From contig NZ_JARVSC010000001.1 in the NCBI RefSeq assembly GCF_030209375.1, forward strand, positions 434,001-498,000: DNA of 64,000 bases, read 5' to 3'. Under the pieces are notes generated by a model, which did no database searches, was not told the DNA's origin, and saw only the letters and a list, made by a program, of their open reading frames with translations. Of this stretch, positions 26,228 through 35,000 are shown piece after piece. This DNA is from Plantibacter sp. ME-Dv--P-122b (GTDB lineage Bacteria > Actinomycetota > Actinomycetes > Actinomycetales > Microbacteriaceae). Each line of letters starts with the position of its first letter. Position 1 is the stretch's first letter. The translations under genes were made by a program, and so were the position numbers.

Positions 26228-29200
26228 ATGTCGTTCAAACACCCGTGGAGGCTGTCCGCCTTCGCCGCCCTTGCCGGGCTCGTCGCCGCACCCCTCGTGG
26301 CGACACCAGCCGTCGCCTCGACCGACGGCCTCGGCGTCGTCATCAACGAGGCCTACCTCTCGGGCGGGAGCGCCAACGCGCCCTACCTGAACAAGTTCGT
26401 CGAGCTCTACAACCCGAGCGATGCGGCCGTCGATGTCAGCGGCTGGTCGATCCAGTACCGCAACGCGACTGGGACGGGCCCGGCGTCTGGTGTGACCCCA
26501 CTGACCGGCTCGATTGCCGCAGGCGGGTACTACCTCGTCGGCGCTGCCGGAAACCCCGGCGGAAACGGTGCGGCTCTGCCCACCCCCGATGTGTCGGGCA
26601 CGCTCAACCCCTCGGGGTCGACCGGCACCATCGCACTGGTCGCCTCCACCTCGGCGGTCACGCTGCCGGTCGGCTCGACCGCCGCTGACCCCTCGGTGGT
26701 GGACCTGATCGGCTACGGCACGTCGAACACCTTCGAGACAGCTGTGACCCCGGGGCCCGCGAGCAACAGCGTTCCGCAGTCGATCAACCGGACGAATTTC
26801 GCCGACACCGACAGCAACGCGGCCGACTTCACGATCAGCGACACGGTCACGCCGCAGAACAGCGCCGGCGACACCCCGGTCGACCCCGAGCCCACGCCGG
26901 AGCCGACTCCCGAACCCACCGACCCGACCACCCCGGTCGAGCCCGGTACGGCGACGATCGCCGACATCCAGGGCACCGGCGCCGCGAGCACGATGGTCGG
27001 CCAGACAGTCACCACCTCGGGCTTCGTCACCGCGAGCTTCCCGACCGGCGGCTTCAACGGCTACTACCTGCAGACCGCGGGCACCGGCGGGACGATCGAC
27101 CCCGCAACGCACCTCGCGTCCGACGGGATCTTCGTCTACTCGCCGGCCACCGTCGGCTCCGTCGCCGTCGGCCAGTACCTGCAGGTCACCGGCGTCGTGG
27201 ACGAGTACTACGGCCTGACGCAGCTGAAGGTCACGGACGCGGCCGCCGTCACGGCGCTCGACGCCACCGGCGTCACCGCACCGACCGCCGCGAGTGTCGC
27301 CTTCCCGGCGACCGACGAGGAGCGCGAACGCCTCGAGGGCATGCTGCTCGACCCCGCCGGCGACTACACGGTCACCGACAACTACAGCACGAACCGCTAC
27401 GGCGAGATCGCCCTTGCTGCATCGACGACGCCGTTCGTCACGCCGACGGTCCTCGGCAAGCCCGGTTCCGCTGAGGCGCTCGCAGCTGCGGCCCGGGTCC
27501 CGGCGGAGAAGGTCGTCCTCGACGACGGTGCGACCGTCGACTTCTCGAAGGCGGAGAACACCGGCACCCCGCTGCCGTACCTCTCGACCACCGCGCCAGT
27601 CCGGGTCGGTGCCGCCGTCGACTTCACCGCTCCGGTCGTCTTCGACTTCCGCAACAGCAACTGGAAGTTCCAGCCCACGCAGCAGCTGACCGGTGCCAAC
27701 ACAGCGACCGTGCAGCCGGCGACGTTCGAGAACACGCGCTCCACCTCGCCTCGCGGTGTCGGTGGCGACGTGTCCCTCGCGACGTTCAACGTCCTCAACT
27801 ACTTCGCCACCACCGGCGACTCCCGCATCGGGTGCACCTTCTACACCGACCGTCAGGGCGGCAAGACCACGGTGAACAACTCCGACGCCGCCGGTTGCGG
27901 TGTCCGAGGTGCTGCGACGGCCGAGAGCCTCGCCCGTCAGCAGGCGAAGATCGTCTCCGCGATCAACGCCCTGGACGCCGACGTCGTCTCGCTCGAGGAG
28001 ATCCAGAACTCCGCCTCGATCGGGCTCGATCGCGACGACGCCCTCACGACGCTGACGGCGGCGCTCAACGCCGATGCCGGCGAGGGCACCTGGACGTTCG
28101 TCCCATCGCCCGCGAAGGTTCCCACGGACGAGGACGTCATCCGCACGGCCTTCATCTACAAGTCCGCCACCGTCGAGACCGTCGGCGAATCGCGCATCCT
28201 GCTCGACTCGCCCGCCTTCGACAACGCCCGCGAGCCCGATGCCCAGGCGTTCAAGCCCAAGGGTGCGGACGACGCCGCGACGTTCCTCGTGATCGCGAAC
28301 CACTTCAAGTCGAAGAGCACCTCGGCGGCAGCCACCGGTGACAACGCCAACACCGGTCAGGGCGCCTTCACCGGCGACCGCACGCGTCAGGCCAAGGCCC
28401 TCGTGACCTTCGCGGACACGGTCTCGAAGGACGTCGGCACGAAGAAGGTCTTCCTCGTCGGTGACTTCAACTCCTACGACGCCGAGGACCCGCTGGACGT
28501 GCTCCGTGATGCCGGCTACATCAGCCAGGAGGCCAAGACCGGCGAGTACACCTACGCGTACGACGGAGCGGTCGGGTCCCTCGACCACATCTTCGCGTCG
28601 CCGGAAGCCGACCAGAGCGTCACCGGTGCCGACGTGTGGAACATCAACTCCGTTGAGTCGATCGCCCTCGAATACTCCCGCTACAACGCGAACGTGACCG
28701 ACTTCAACGTGCCGGACATGTTCCGCTCGAGCGACCACGACCCCGTGATCGTCGGCATCAGTGCCGACGCGAGCGAGTCCGCGACCGTCAACCTGCTCAA
28801 TATCAACGATTTCCACGGTCGGATCGACGCCAACACGACGAAGTTCGCGGGCACGATCGAGCAGCTCAAGGCGATGTTCGCGCCCGACCAGACGGCGTTC
28901 ATCTCCGCTGGTGACAACATCGGTGCCTCGCTCTTCGCCTCGTCGTCGCAGCAGGACCAGCCGACGATCGACGTGCTCAACGCGCTCGGCCTCAAGGCCT
29001 CCGCGGTGGGCAACCACGAGTTCGACCAGGGCTACGGCGACCTCGTCGACCGCGTCATGGCCAACGGGAAGAACGCCGCCTGGCCGTACCTCGGGGCCAA
29101 CGTCTATCAGAAGGGCACGAAGAACCCGGCGCTCAAGGAGTACACGATCCTCGACATCGACGGGGTGAAGGTCGCCGTCGTCGGCGCCATCACGCAAGAG

Positions 29201-31144
29201 ACGCCGACGCTCGTGTCGCCCGCCGGCATCGCCGACCTCGACTTCGGGGACCCGGTCGAGGCCGTGAACCGCGTCGCGGCGCAGCTCTCCGACGGCGACG
29301 AGTCCAACGGTGAGGCGGACGTCATCGTCGCGGAGTACCACGAGGGTGCCGGAGCCGGCACGCCGGACGGCGCGACCCTCGAGCAGGAGCTCGCCCAGGA
29401 GAGCGCCTTCACCGAGATCGTCACCACGACGAGCGCGGATGTCGACGCCATCTTCACCGGCCACACGCACAAGCAGTACGCGTGGGACGCTCCGATCCCC
29501 GGCGTGACCGGCAAGACCCGCCCGGTGCTCCAGACCGGCAGCTACGGCGAGTTCATCGGTCAGATCACGCTGACCGTCGACCGCGCGTCGGGTGACGTCA
29601 CCGCCTACACCGCGAAGAACGTCGCACGCACCACGGTGGCCGAGGCCGACCTGGTCAAGCAGTTCCCGGCGGTCGCGACGGTCAAGACGATCACCGACAA
29701 GGCCCTCGCGGTCGCTGCGGAGATCGGCAACCAGAAGATCGGTGAGGCGAAGGCGGACATCACCCGTGCGTTCAACAACGGGGTGAAGGACGACCGCGGC
29801 GCCGAATCGACGCTCGGTGCGCTCGTCGCCGACTCGCTCCGCGCCTCGCTCTCGAGTGCCGACCGGGGCGGAGCCGACATCGGCATCGTCAACCCGGGTG
29901 GCATGCGTGAGGAGATCCTCGCGGGCGACATCACGTACGCCGAGGCGAACGCGGTGCTGCCGTTCCTCAACAACCTGTGGACGACCTCGCTCACGGGTGC
30001 ACAGTTCAAGACCGTGCTCGAGCAGCAGTGGCAGCTCGACGCGGCCGGGAACGTCCCGTCCCGTCCGTACCTGCAGCTCGGCCTGTCGTCGAACGTGCAG
30101 TACACGTTCGACCCCACGAAGGCCCAGGGGCAGCGCATCACGAGCATCACGGTGAACGGCGCGCCGATCGATCCGAGCAAGAGCTACCGGATCGGCTCCT
30201 TCAGCTTCCTGCTGCAGGGTGGCGACAACTTCCGTGAGTTCGCGAACGGCACGGACACGCGCGACTCCGGTCTCGTCGACCGCGACGCGTGGATCGCCTA
30301 CCTGACGGCGAACAGCCCGGTGTCCCCGGACTTCGCCCGCCAGAGCGTGCAGGTCACGAACGCGCCGACCGCAGCGGTCGCCGCCGGGAGGACGGTCTCG
30401 TTCGACGTCGCGAAGCTCGACCTTACCTCGACCGGCAGCCCGGTGAACACCTCGCTGGCAATCGAGCTCAACGGCTCGCCGATCGGAACGGTCCCGGTCA
30501 CCGCGGGGGCTGCGACGGTGTCCTTCACTGTCCCGGCAGGTACCGCTGACGGCGCGGCGACGGTGCGCCTCACGGCACTCGAGTCGGGGACGACGCTGAC
30601 GGTGCCACTCACGGTCGCGACGCCGCCGGTGGTCACGCCGCCGACGCCCGCACCGGAGTCCGCGCTCATCCAGGCGCTCAAGGACCTCATCAAGGCGATC
30701 ACCGACTTCATCATCGGCAAGCTCGCCACGATCCACGTCGGCAAGGAGTACGCCGGCACCTGGGTCAGCGTCTGGCTGCACTCCGACCCGATCCTCGTCA
30801 GTGACGGCCTCGTGCAGGTCGACGCGGACGGCAACGTGCAGGTCACGGTTCCTGAGGACGCGCCGGTCGGTGCCCACCGCCTCGTCGTCCAGGACGCCGA
30901 CGGCAACGTCATCGGCTGGCAGGACATCGTCGTGCAAGCCGCAGCGGTCGACCCCGGCACCGACCCGGGCACCCAGCCCGGTGCGGGCGGTGGGACCGGT
31001 TCGGGTACGGCCGGCGGCAGCCAGGACGGCAGCCTGAGTAAGACCGGTGCCGAGCCGTGGGGGAACGCGGCGCTCGCCGCACTGCTCCTCGTCGCTGGTC
31101 TCGCTCTCGTGATCGCCCGTCGTCGCTCGGCGCAGCAGCTCTAG
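26228..31144 (+). CDS. secreted extracellular nuclease / 5'-nucleotidase fusion with LSKTG sorting signal
   Basis: A 1638-residue exported protein. Order: signal peptide (MSFKHPWRLSAFAALAGL; AVAS cleavage region), a lamin-tail domain (about 35-170), a Pro/Glu/Thr linker (PEPTPEPT), an OB-like ExeM/NucH N-domain (about 240-340), and an endonuclease/exonuclease/phosphatase domain (from LATFNVLNYF near 515 to SSDHDPVIVG near 838). A UshA-type metallophosphatase then follows with LLNINDFHG (about 856) and GNHEFDQG (about 929), and its 5'-nucleotidase C domain (GAESTLGALVADSLR). Ig-like segments and LSKTG (1603-1607) plus a helix and RRR end the protein. It probably releases phosphate and nucleosides from extracellular DNA and nucleotides at the cell surface. 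The start chosen is the ATG that opens the signal peptide. Confidence 0.87.
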   Translation: MSFKHPWRLSAFAALAGLVAAPLVATPAVASTDGLGVVINEAYLSGGSANAPYLNKFVELYNPSDAAVDVSGWSIQYRNATGTGPASGVTPLTGSIAAGGYYLVGAAGNPGGNGAALPTPDVSGTLNPSGSTGTIALVASTSAVTLPVGSTAADPSVVDLIGYGTSNTFETAVTPGPASNSVPQSINRTNFADTDSNAADFTISDTVTPQNSAGDTPVDPEPTPEPTPEPTDPTTPVEPGTATIADIQGTGAASTMVGQTVTTSGFVTASFPTGGFNGYYLQTAGTGGTIDPATHLASDGIFVYSPATVGSVAVGQYLQVTGVVDEYYGLTQLKVTDAAAVTALDATGVTAPTAASVAFPATDEERERLEGMLLDPAGDYTVTDNYSTNRYGEIALAASTTPFVTPTVLGKPGSAEALAAAARVPAEKVVLDDGATVDFSKAENTGTPLPYLSTTAPVRVGAAVDFTAPVVFDFRNSNWKFQPTQQLTGANTATVQPATFENTRSTSPRGVGGDVSLATFNVLNYFATTGDSRIGCTFYTDRQGGKTTVNNSDAAGCGVRGAATAESLARQQAKIVSAINALDADVVSLEEIQNSASIGLDRDDALTTLTAALNADAGEGTWTFVPSPAKVPTDEDVIRTAFIYKSATVETVGESRILLDSPAFDNAREPDAQAFKPKGADDAATFLVIANHFKSKSTSAAATGDNANTGQGAFTGDRTRQAKALVTFADTVSKDVGTKKVFLVGDFNSYDAEDPLDVLRDAGYISQEAKTGEYTYAYDGAVGSLDHIFASPEADQSVTGADVWNINSVESIALEYSRYNANVTDFNVPDMFRSSDHDPVIVGISADASESATVNLLNINDFHGRIDANTTKFAGTIEQLKAMFAPDQTAFISAGDNIGASLFASSSQQDQPTIDVLNALGLKASAVGNHEFDQGYGDLVDRVMANGKNAAWPYLGANVYQKGTKNPALKEYTILDIDGVKVAVVGAITQETPTLVSPAGIADLDFGDPVEAVNRVAAQLSDGDESNGEADVIVAEYHEGAGAGTPDGATLEQELAQESAFTEIVTTTSADVDAIFTGHTHKQYAWDAPIPGVTGKTRPVLQTGSYGEFIGQITLTVDRASGDVTAYTAKNVARTTVAEADLVKQFPAVATVKTITDKALAVAAEIGNQKIGEAKADITRAFNNGVKDDRGAESTLGALVADSLRASLSSADRGGADIGIVNPGGMREEILAGDITYAEANAVLPFLNNLWTTSLTGAQFKTVLEQQWQLDAAGNVPSRPYLQLGLSSNVQYTFDPTKAQGQRITSITVNGAPIDPSKSYRIGSFSFLLQGGDNFREFANGTDTRDSGLVDRDAWIAYLTANSPVSPDFARQSVQVTNAPTAAVAAGRTVSFDVAKLDLTSTGSPVNTSLAIELNGSPIGTVPVTAGAATVSFTVPAGTADGAATVRLTALESGTTLTVPLTVATPPVVTPPTPAPESALIQALKDLIKAITDFIIGKLATIHVGKEYAGTWVSVWLHSDPILVSDGLVQVDADGNVQVTVPEDAPVGAHRLVVQDADGNVIGWQDIVVQAAAVDPGTDPGTQPGAGGGTGSGTAGGSQDGSLSKTGAEPWGNAALAALLLVAGLALVIARRRSAQQL

Positions 31145-31167
31145 GCGCTCGCACCACCCAGCACCAT

Positions 31168-31222
31168 CCCGATGCCCGGTCATCGGTCGGACCACGGTCC
31201 GCACCGACGGCGGGGCATCGGG
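31168..31222 (+). terminator. cruciform-like terminator after the nuclease gene
   Basis: CCCGATGCCC (31168-31177) pairs with GGGCATCGGG (31213-31222). A second stem, CGGACC/GGTCCG, lies inside (about 31188-31201). It begins 24 nt after the stop. Confidence 0.65.
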
Positions 31223-31242
31223 CGTTTCCGCGCCTCTGCACT

Positions 31243-31248
31243 TAATCT
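31243..31248 (+). promoter_or_regulatory. -10 hexamer of leaderless gene at 31255
   Basis: TAATCT followed by 6 nt and ATG. It supports 31255 rather than the GTG at 31249 as start. Confidence 0.6.
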
Positions 31249-31254
31249 GTGAGC

Positions 31255-31920
31255 ATGTCGAGCCTCACGAATCCCCGCGGACCGGAGCGGCCCGCCGTCT
31301 ACTGGCGACGCAGGTTGATCGTGTTCGGCGTCCTGCTCGCCGTCATCGTCCTGGTCATCGTGCTCATCGTCCGTCTCGCGTCGGGTCCGGGCACCGAGAA
31401 CACGGCCGCGACGCCGACCCCGACGCCCACCGCGACCCCCGCGCCGACGGCCGCGCCGGAAGCGTCGACGACCGCAGCGATCGATGAGGCCGCGACCACC
31501 GACCCCGGTTCGGCGGCCGCGTGCACCGCCGATCAGATCCGTGTCGAGGCCGTCGTGAACGGGACGAGCTTCGCGGCGGACGAACTCCCGCAGCTCTCGC
31601 TGAGCGTGACGAACACCGGGTCGGCCGCGTGCACGATGAACGCCGGTACGAGTCAGCAGGTGTTCACGGTTTCGAGCGGTGAGGAGCCGTACTGGACGTC
31701 GACCGACTGCCAGACGGCACCGAGTGACCAGCAGGTGCTCCTCGAGCCGGGGAAGACGGTCTCGTCGAACCCGCCGATCACCTGGGACCGCACGCGGTCG
31801 GCGCCCGACACCTGCGACCAGCCGCGCGATCCGGTGCCCGCCGGTGGCGCCTCGTACCACCTGAACACGTCGATCGGCGGCTTCGCCTCCGCCGACAGCG
31901 CGCAGTTCCTGCTCAACTGA
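31255..31920 (+). CDS. membrane-anchored extracellular protein, DUF4232-like
   Basis: A 221-residue protein: a short cytosolic N-terminus, one membrane helix (about 22-44), a long Pro/Thr/Ala linker, and an extracellular domain with four cysteines (in AACTADQIRV, AACTMNAG, TDCQTAP and DTCDQP). It reads like a DUF4232-type beta-sandwich, with 'LSLSVTNTGSAACTM' resembling those domains. Function unknown. Leaderless promoter. Downstream lies a CTGAG-type repeat array. Confidence 0.65.
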   Translation: MSSLTNPRGPERPAVYWRRRLIVFGVLLAVIVLVIVLIVRLASGPGTENTAATPTPTPTATPAPTAAPEASTTAAIDEAATTDPGSAAACTADQIRVEAVVNGTSFAADELPQLSLSVTNTGSAACTMNAGTSQQVFTVSSGEEPYWTSTDCQTAPSDQQVLLEPGKTVSSNPPITWDRTRSAPDTCDQPRDPVPAGGASYHLNTSIGGFASADSAQFLLN

Positions 31921-31930
31921 CGGAACCTGC

Positions 31931-32045
31931 TCGCTGAGCTGCCCCGGTCACTGAGCCGCCCCCCCGGTCACTGGGTCGTCCCGCCCTCGGTCGCTGAGCC
32001 GCCCCCAGGTCACTGAGCCGCCCCCGGTCACTGAGCCTGTCGAAG
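31931..32045. repeat. array of GGTCACTGAGCC-type short repeats
   Basis: Five or more imperfect units spaced about 17-23 bp apart: GCTGAGC at 31933, GGTCACTGAGCCG at 31946, GGTCACTGGG at 31966, GGTCGCTGAGCCG at 31989, GGTCACTGAGCCG at 32009, and the full-length GGTCACTGAGCCTGTCGAAG at 32026-32045. C-runs separate the units. The same family occurs near 12934, 60891 and 61992. Confidence 0.7.
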
Positions 32046-32087
32046 TGCTCGACCCGCGGCCCCGGACCGGCCTGCGACAATGGACGC

Positions 32088-32495
32088 ATGGCGAAGCAGA
32101 AGCGACCCGAATTCCGTTCCGAGCCTTTGGCCGCGGCCCTCGCCGCCGGCGACATGGTGGCCGTGGCCCTCGCCCTGCGGAACGGTCGGTTCGTCGTCCC
32201 GCTCATGAAGCCGGGTAACCCCGACAAGCCGACCGAGACCGGCGAGGTCTGGATGTTCCGTCAGCCCGAGACTGCGAGGCTCGCGCTGCTCCTCTTCTCC
32301 GATGCGAAGAACAAGCCGGCCGCCCTGCCGCCCTACGTCGGCCTGCACGACGGTGCCTGGCTCGCCAGCTTCCTCCGCACCTACGGCGACGACATCGAGA
32401 CGGTGCTCTTCGACGTGGCCGGCCCGCACTCGCTGCAGGCGTCGCCGGAGGAGCTGCTGCGGGTGCTCGAGCTCGAGGCGCCGGCGGCCGAGTAG
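32088..32495 (+). CDS. SseB-like / hypothetical protein
   Basis: A 135-residue cytosolic protein with no signal peptide or membrane helix. The pattern 'SEPLAAALAAGDMVAVALALRNGRFVVPLMKP ... VWMFRQPETARLALLLFSD ... PPYVGLHDGAWLASFLR' (read as separate blocks) resembles SseB-family N-terminal domains, but the match is weak. The gene is leaderless: GACAAT at 32076-32081, 6 nt, ATG. It is convergent with radA, 16 nt apart. The function is unknown. Confidence 0.6.
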   Translation: MAKQKRPEFRSEPLAAALAAGDMVAVALALRNGRFVVPLMKPGNPDKPTETGEVWMFRQPETARLALLLFSDAKNKPAALPPYVGLHDGAWLASFLRTYGDDIETVLFDVAGPHSLQASPEELLRVLELEAPAAE

Positions 32496-32511
32496 TTCCC
32501 AGGCATCTCGC

Positions 32512-33888
32512 TCAGAACGCCGCGTCGAGCTCGCGTTCGCGTCGGGCGGGCTGTGCCGCTTCGGCTGCGGTCTTCGCGATGCCCAGCACCGACTTGAGGT
32601 CGTTGCTGACGTCGGAGTTGAGCAGCAGCTTGTAACCGAGTCGGTTGCCCTCGGAGCCACGCTGCTTCGCGACGCTCACCGGGCGCACTTCGCCGCTGAG
32701 ACTGATCTCGCCGTAGGCCGCGAGGTCGCGGGGGAGGGCGAGGTCGCGGATGACGGAGACGAGCGCGAGGGCGATCGCGAGGTCGGCTGCCGGTTCGGTG
32801 ATCTTCACGCCGCCGACGGTCGAGATGTAGACGTCATGGTCGGTGAGGTCGTAGGAGTAGCGGCCGTGCAGCACCGCGAGGATCATCGCGACGCGTGACG
32901 GGTCGACGCCGTTGGTGACCCGGCGGGGGTTCGGCGCCTGCGTCTTGTTGATGAGCGCCTGGACTTCGACGGGGAGCGCGCGGCGGCCCTCCATGACGAT
33001 GGTGACGCAGGTGCCGGCCACGGGCTCGTTCTGGCTGAGGAAGAGCGCGCTCGGGTCGGGGACCTCGGCGATGCCGTCGCCGGCCATCTCGAAGCAGCCG
33101 ACCTCGTCGGTGGCGCCGAAGCGGTTTTTCTGCGCGCGGAGGAAGCGGAGCGCGGTGTGGCGGTCGCCTTCGAACTGGCAGACGACGTCGACGAGGTGCT
33201 CGAGGAGCCGGGGGCCGGCGATCGAGCCGTCTTTCGTGACGTGGCCGACGAGCAGGATCGGGAGGTCGCGTTCCTTGGCGATGCGGGTGAGCACGGCGGA
33301 GACCTCGCGGACCTGGCCGGGTTGTCCGGCGAGGCCGTCGGACTGCGAGGAGGAGACGGTCTGGACGGAGTCGACGATGAGGAGCTTGGGCTGCACCTGG
33401 TCGATGTGGCCGAGGATGGTGGCGAGGTCGGTCTCGGAGGCGAGGTAGAGGTCGTCGTGAAGCGCGCCGGTGCGTTCGGCGCGGAGGCGGACCTGGCCGA
33501 CCGACTCCTCCGCGCTGACGTAGAGGACGCGGGCGCCGGTCTTCGCGGCTCGGGACGCGACCTCGAGCAGCAGGGTCGACTTGCCGACGCCCGGCTCGCC
33601 GGAGAGGAGGATCGCGGCGCCGGGGACGATACCGCCGCCGAGCACTCGGTCGAATTCCGCGATGCCGCTCGACCAGCGTGGTGCCTCGTCGGCGCGAGCC
33701 TGGGTGATGGGGCGTGCAGCGCGCTCATCGGTGGCGCGGATCGGCGTCAGCTTGCCGAGGACCCCGGTGGGAGCCGAGGCTTCGACGACCGTGCCCCACT
33801 GCTGGCATTCGCCGCATCGGCCGGCCCATTTGGCGGTGGTCCAGCCGCATTCGGTGCAGCGGAATGCGGGGGAGGGTGCCTTGGCCAT
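32512..33888 (-). CDS. radA: DNA repair protein RadA
   Basis: RecA-related branch-migration ATPase in homologous recombination. The 458-residue protein has an N-terminal C4 zinc finger (Cys11, Cys14, Cys25, Cys28), Walker A GEPGVGKS (97-104), the RadA-specific KNRFG motif (near residue 252) and a Lon-like C-terminal domain. Length is normal. The ATG at 33888 follows TAGGCT and 6 nt on the minus strand, a textbook leaderless arrangement. disA, often downstream in Actinobacteria, is not present here. Confidence 0.96.
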   Translation of the reverse strand: MAKAPSPAFRCTECGWTTAKWAGRCGECQQWGTVVEASAPTGVLGKLTPIRATDERAARPITQARADEAPRWSSGIAEFDRVLGGGIVPGAAILLSGEPGVGKSTLLLEVASRAAKTGARVLYVSAEESVGQVRLRAERTGALHDDLYLASETDLATILGHIDQVQPKLLIVDSVQTVSSSQSDGLAGQPGQVREVSAVLTRIAKERDLPILLVGHVTKDGSIAGPRLLEHLVDVVCQFEGDRHTALRFLRAQKNRFGATDEVGCFEMAGDGIAEVPDPSALFLSQNEPVAGTCVTIVMEGRRALPVEVQALINKTQAPNPRRVTNGVDPSRVAMILAVLHGRYSYDLTDHDVYISTVGGVKITEPAADLAIALALVSVIRDLALPRDLAAYGEISLSGEVRPVSVAKQRGSEGNRLGYKLLLNSDVSNDLKSVLGIAKTAAEAAQPARRERELDAAF

Positions 33889-33997
33889 GCGGCCAGCCTA
33901 AGCGCGGCCGCCGACACCGCCGGCCCTCCGCGCCGCCTGTGGATGACCGGCACCGCTCAATTCGCGTCGGCGCTCGTCTTCTATTACACTCGACCCC

Positions 33998-34087
33998 GGT
34001 ACCGTGTCCGAGCGGCCGAAGGTGCAACTCTCGAAAAGTTGTGTGCTTGAAAGAGCACCGTGGGTTCAAATCCCACCGGTACCGCCA
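33998..34087 (+). tRNA. tRNA-Ser (CGA)
   Basis: A 90-nt tRNA with encoded CCA. Acceptor arms GGTACCG/CGGTACC with discriminator G; anticodon stem CAACT/AGTTG enclosing CTCGAAA, so the anticodon is CGA; a long class II variable arm (TGCT...AGCA); and T arm GTGGG/CCCAC around TTCAAAT. The long variable arm agrees with serine. TACACT at 33985-33990 is a probable -10. Confidence 0.95.
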
Positions 34088-34090
34088 CGA

Positions 34091-34138
34091 AGAAGCCCCC
34101 TCCATCCCTGAGCAACACCGGGACGGAGGGGGTTTCTT
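34091..34138 (+). terminator. tRNA-Ser terminator
   Basis: A 19-bp imperfect stem: AAGAAGCCCCCTCC.TCCC pairs with GGGA.GGAGGGGGTTTCTT, followed by TCG. It starts 4 nt after the tRNA CCA end. Confidence 0.85.
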
Positions 34139-34188
34139 TCGTTCCCGGACGCGGTCGTCGGCGGGCACGGGCGGCATAGCATCGAAGC

Positions 34189-34461
34189 GTGCAGACGGGG
34201 AAAGACGCGGAGTTCGAGGTCGAGCCTCGCTGGAAGGAAGAGGTCGTCTACTGGGAGGGGGCCGAGGGCTTCGTCTTCGACGCCGGGTGGGGCGTGGATC
34301 CGCCCGTGCTCTACATCCCGTTCCCAGAGGAGTGGGACGCCGTCACCGCGCCATGGATGCATGGCCGACGCGATGAGATCGTGGAACGGCTACGTCGACA
34401 CTCCCGGCACCGGATCGAGGCTGGGCCCTACTCGGGGCCAGGGCGCCGGGCTACCCGCTGA
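34189..34461 (+). CDS. conserved-looking hypothetical protein
   Basis: A 90-residue acidic protein rich in Trp, Tyr and Glu in the first 60 residues (e.g. EEVVYWEGAEGFVFDAGWG, VLYIPFPEEWDAVTAPWM), then a basic helix (HGRRDEIVERLRRHSRH). The GTG at 34189 is preceded by TAGCAT (34177-34182) and 6 nt, supporting a real leaderless gene. I do not recognise the family; nothing nearby suggests a role. Confidence 0.55.
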   Translation: MQTGKDAEFEVEPRWKEEVVYWEGAEGFVFDAGWGVDPPVLYIPFPEEWDAVTAPWMHGRRDEIVERLRRHSRHRIEAGPYSGPGRRATR

Positions 34462-34578
34462 CCACGAGCTGAGTGATGGCCGCTCGAACACGAGTGACGT
34501 TCCACGCAGTCATCGCGCGCCCGTCGCCGTTGTGGAACGGTGCGCTTTCATTCATTCAGGAGCCTCTCGTCGAATCGA

Positions 34579-34821
34579 TCAGGCATCATCACGGGGCCGG
34601 GACGCCTGGATCGCGTCTGCGACCTCGTGCTCGGAGAAGCCGTCTTCGACCAACTGCGCGCGGAGCTCAGCGTCGGCGCGCGCCAGCTTGCCCCGCGGCT
34701 GTCGACGGCGCATCCGCACGTACTGGGTGCCCAGCGCGAATACGAGGAAGATCACCAGCCCGGCGAGCAGGAGTCCGAGCGCCAGCAGCAGGCCACCACC
34801 CACGTCTTGGATCAGGCCCAC
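34579..34821 (-). CDS. small membrane protein with C-terminal SHOCT-like helix
   Basis: An 80-residue protein: one strongly hydrophobic N-terminal helix (GGGLLLALGLLLAGLVIFLV), a basic stop-transfer stretch (RMRRRQPRGK), and a short amphipathic C-terminus (ADAELRAQLVEDGFSEHEVA) that resembles short UBA/SHOCT-like hairpins. The start is a GTG at 34821 with GGGGG 7 nt upstream; an upstream extension remains open but looks non-coding. TACCCT near 34855 is a possible -10. Function unknown. Confidence 0.5.
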   Translation of the reverse strand: MGLIQDVGGGLLLALGLLLAGLVIFLVFALGTQYVRMRRRQPRGKLARADAELRAQLVEDGFSEHEVADAIQASRPRDDA

Positions 34822-35000
34822 GATGCACCCCCGGATGTCACGGTCGTTGCACCCAGGGTAGAGAACAGGCCGAGCAGAAGCGAGCTGCGACGACCGAAGA
34901 CGGAAGGCGTCAACCGCCGTCCGAACTGAAAAACACCGATTCCCAGCGAAGCCCAGGGACACCTCACCTGAGCTTCAGAACACCGTCGCACAGTGATTCC

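Noticed and set aside
26150-31204. A second minus-strand open frame of almost 1,700 codons opposite the nuclease/nucleotidase gene.
   Set aside because: Same explanation: low-complexity shadow of a long, well-supported gene on the other strand.
33998-34141. An integrated element at the tRNA-Ser gene.
   Set aside because: The tRNA is followed directly by its terminator and ordinary genes. No integrase or duplicated tRNA end was seen.
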